This document shows positions 63,766 to 64,000 of a stretch of 64,000 nt of DNA, piece after piece; within the stretch, counting starts at the first letter, position 1; each line of letters begins with the position of its first letter. The notes under the pieces are model-generated. The model saw only the letters and a list, made by a program, of their open reading frames with translations. It searched no databases and was not told the DNA's origin. This stretch comes from Burkholderiales bacterium (GTDB lineage: Bacteria; Pseudomonadota; Gammaproteobacteria; Burkholderiales; Burkholderiaceae_E): the NCBI GenBank assembly GCA_026399875.1, contig JAPLQF010000020.1, positions 55,398 through 119,397 on the forward strand, in the 5' to 3' direction. Made by a program: the position numbers and the translations under genes.

Positions 63766-64000
63766 ATGAAAGAAATAGCGATGAAGATCGTAGTCAACAC
63801 ACTGATCTCTGCGGCTGCGGCCTTACTCGCCACGCCCTGGGCCGTCCAGGCGGGCGAAGGAGGTGTGTCGCATGTCCTGCCTGGAGCAAACGCCACGCTG
63901 ATGGACCTGCCGCCGACCGAGCCGGGCTGGTTCTCGAAGCCGATGTACATCAATTACCGTGGCGACACCACGGCGAAACTCCCGACCGCAGCGGGTGTCG
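63766..64000 (+). CDS. SphA/MetA-type outer-membrane channel protein, N-terminal part
   Basis: The first 78 codons of a protein cut by the window end. A signal peptide (IVVNTLISAAAALLATPWAVQA) is followed by GGVSHVLPGANATLMDLPP and SKPMYINYRGDTTAKLP, matching the start of the SphA/phenol MetA-pathway family of outer-membrane channels, thought to pass hydrophobic or aromatic compounds. AGAG precedes ATG 63766; an internal ATG at 63781 is an alternative. Next to sulfatases it may serve uptake of a sulfated or aromatic substrate. Confidence 0.72.
   Translation, partial: MKEIAMKIVVNTLISAAAALLATPWAVQAGEGGVSHVLPGANATLMDLPPTEPGWFSKPMYINYRGDTTAKLPTAAGV

Overview
The window is a high-GC bacterial chromosome segment, almost certainly from a betaproteobacterium of the order Burkholderiales. 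The pointers are the gene order orn / M48 peptidase / phhB / rsgA facing a cobD-like / NUDIX / rplS-trmD-rimM-rpsP block, a Bug-family (TctC-like) solute-binding protein, a double-length UvrA, and the recG next to oxyR arrangement. These are family and synteny judgements from memory, not database results. No tRNA, rRNA, CRISPR array, insertion sequence or integrase was recognised.

Left third (1-13.2 kb), housekeeping: trxA, a long C/T-rich leader and rho, rpmE2 (type B L31), a membrane glycosyltransferase, and a MATE exporter whose frame breaks at a G6 run. Then come orn (opposite strand) and a tightly coupled M48 peptidase - phhB - rsgA set. On the minus strand lies rpsP-rimM-trmD-rplS followed by a NUDIX hydrolase and a CobD/CbiB-like membrane protein. 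A perfect -10 box precedes rpsP, and a terminator-like hairpin sits between trmD and rplS.

Middle (13.2-27.2 kb), CoA-thioester catabolism: three acyl-CoA dehydrogenases of different types, EtfAB as their electron acceptor, an alpha/beta hydrolase, an SDR, a Bug binding protein, an Ltp2-like thiolase-fold protein with its DUF35 partner, an IclR regulator, a zinc-independent MDR reductase and a crotonase without catalytic glutamates. The operon ACAD - thiolase-like - DUF35 - IclR is joined by 1-4 nt overlaps. A perfect 7-bp inverted repeat overlaps the predicted etfB promoter. Together this looks like a regulated pathway for an imported carboxylic acid; the substrate cannot be told.

27.3-38.5 kb: MoxR - DUF58 - TgpA-type transglutaminase, MltB, an oxyR-cysM operon (OxyR has Cys199 and Cys208) divergent from a carboxymuconolactone-decarboxylase-like gene, ridA-recG, and an amidohydrolase. 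38.5-50.4 kb: a 1,922-residue UvrA with four ATPase sites, an Ada-AlkA fusion overlapping ogt, pgi, and an isolated periplasmic-type molybdopterin dehydrogenase subunit.

Right end (50.4-64 kb): a Cu+ P-type ATPase, the prkA-yeaH-spoVR stress operon with prkA broken by a diverged 31-nt tandem duplication, then an accessory-looking block with an intact formylglycine sulfatase, a decaying second sulfatase, and the start of a SphA/MetA-type outer-membrane channel. Four reading-frame lesions (MATE, prkA, two in sulfatase 2) mean that real gene decay and assembly or base-calling error both have to be considered.
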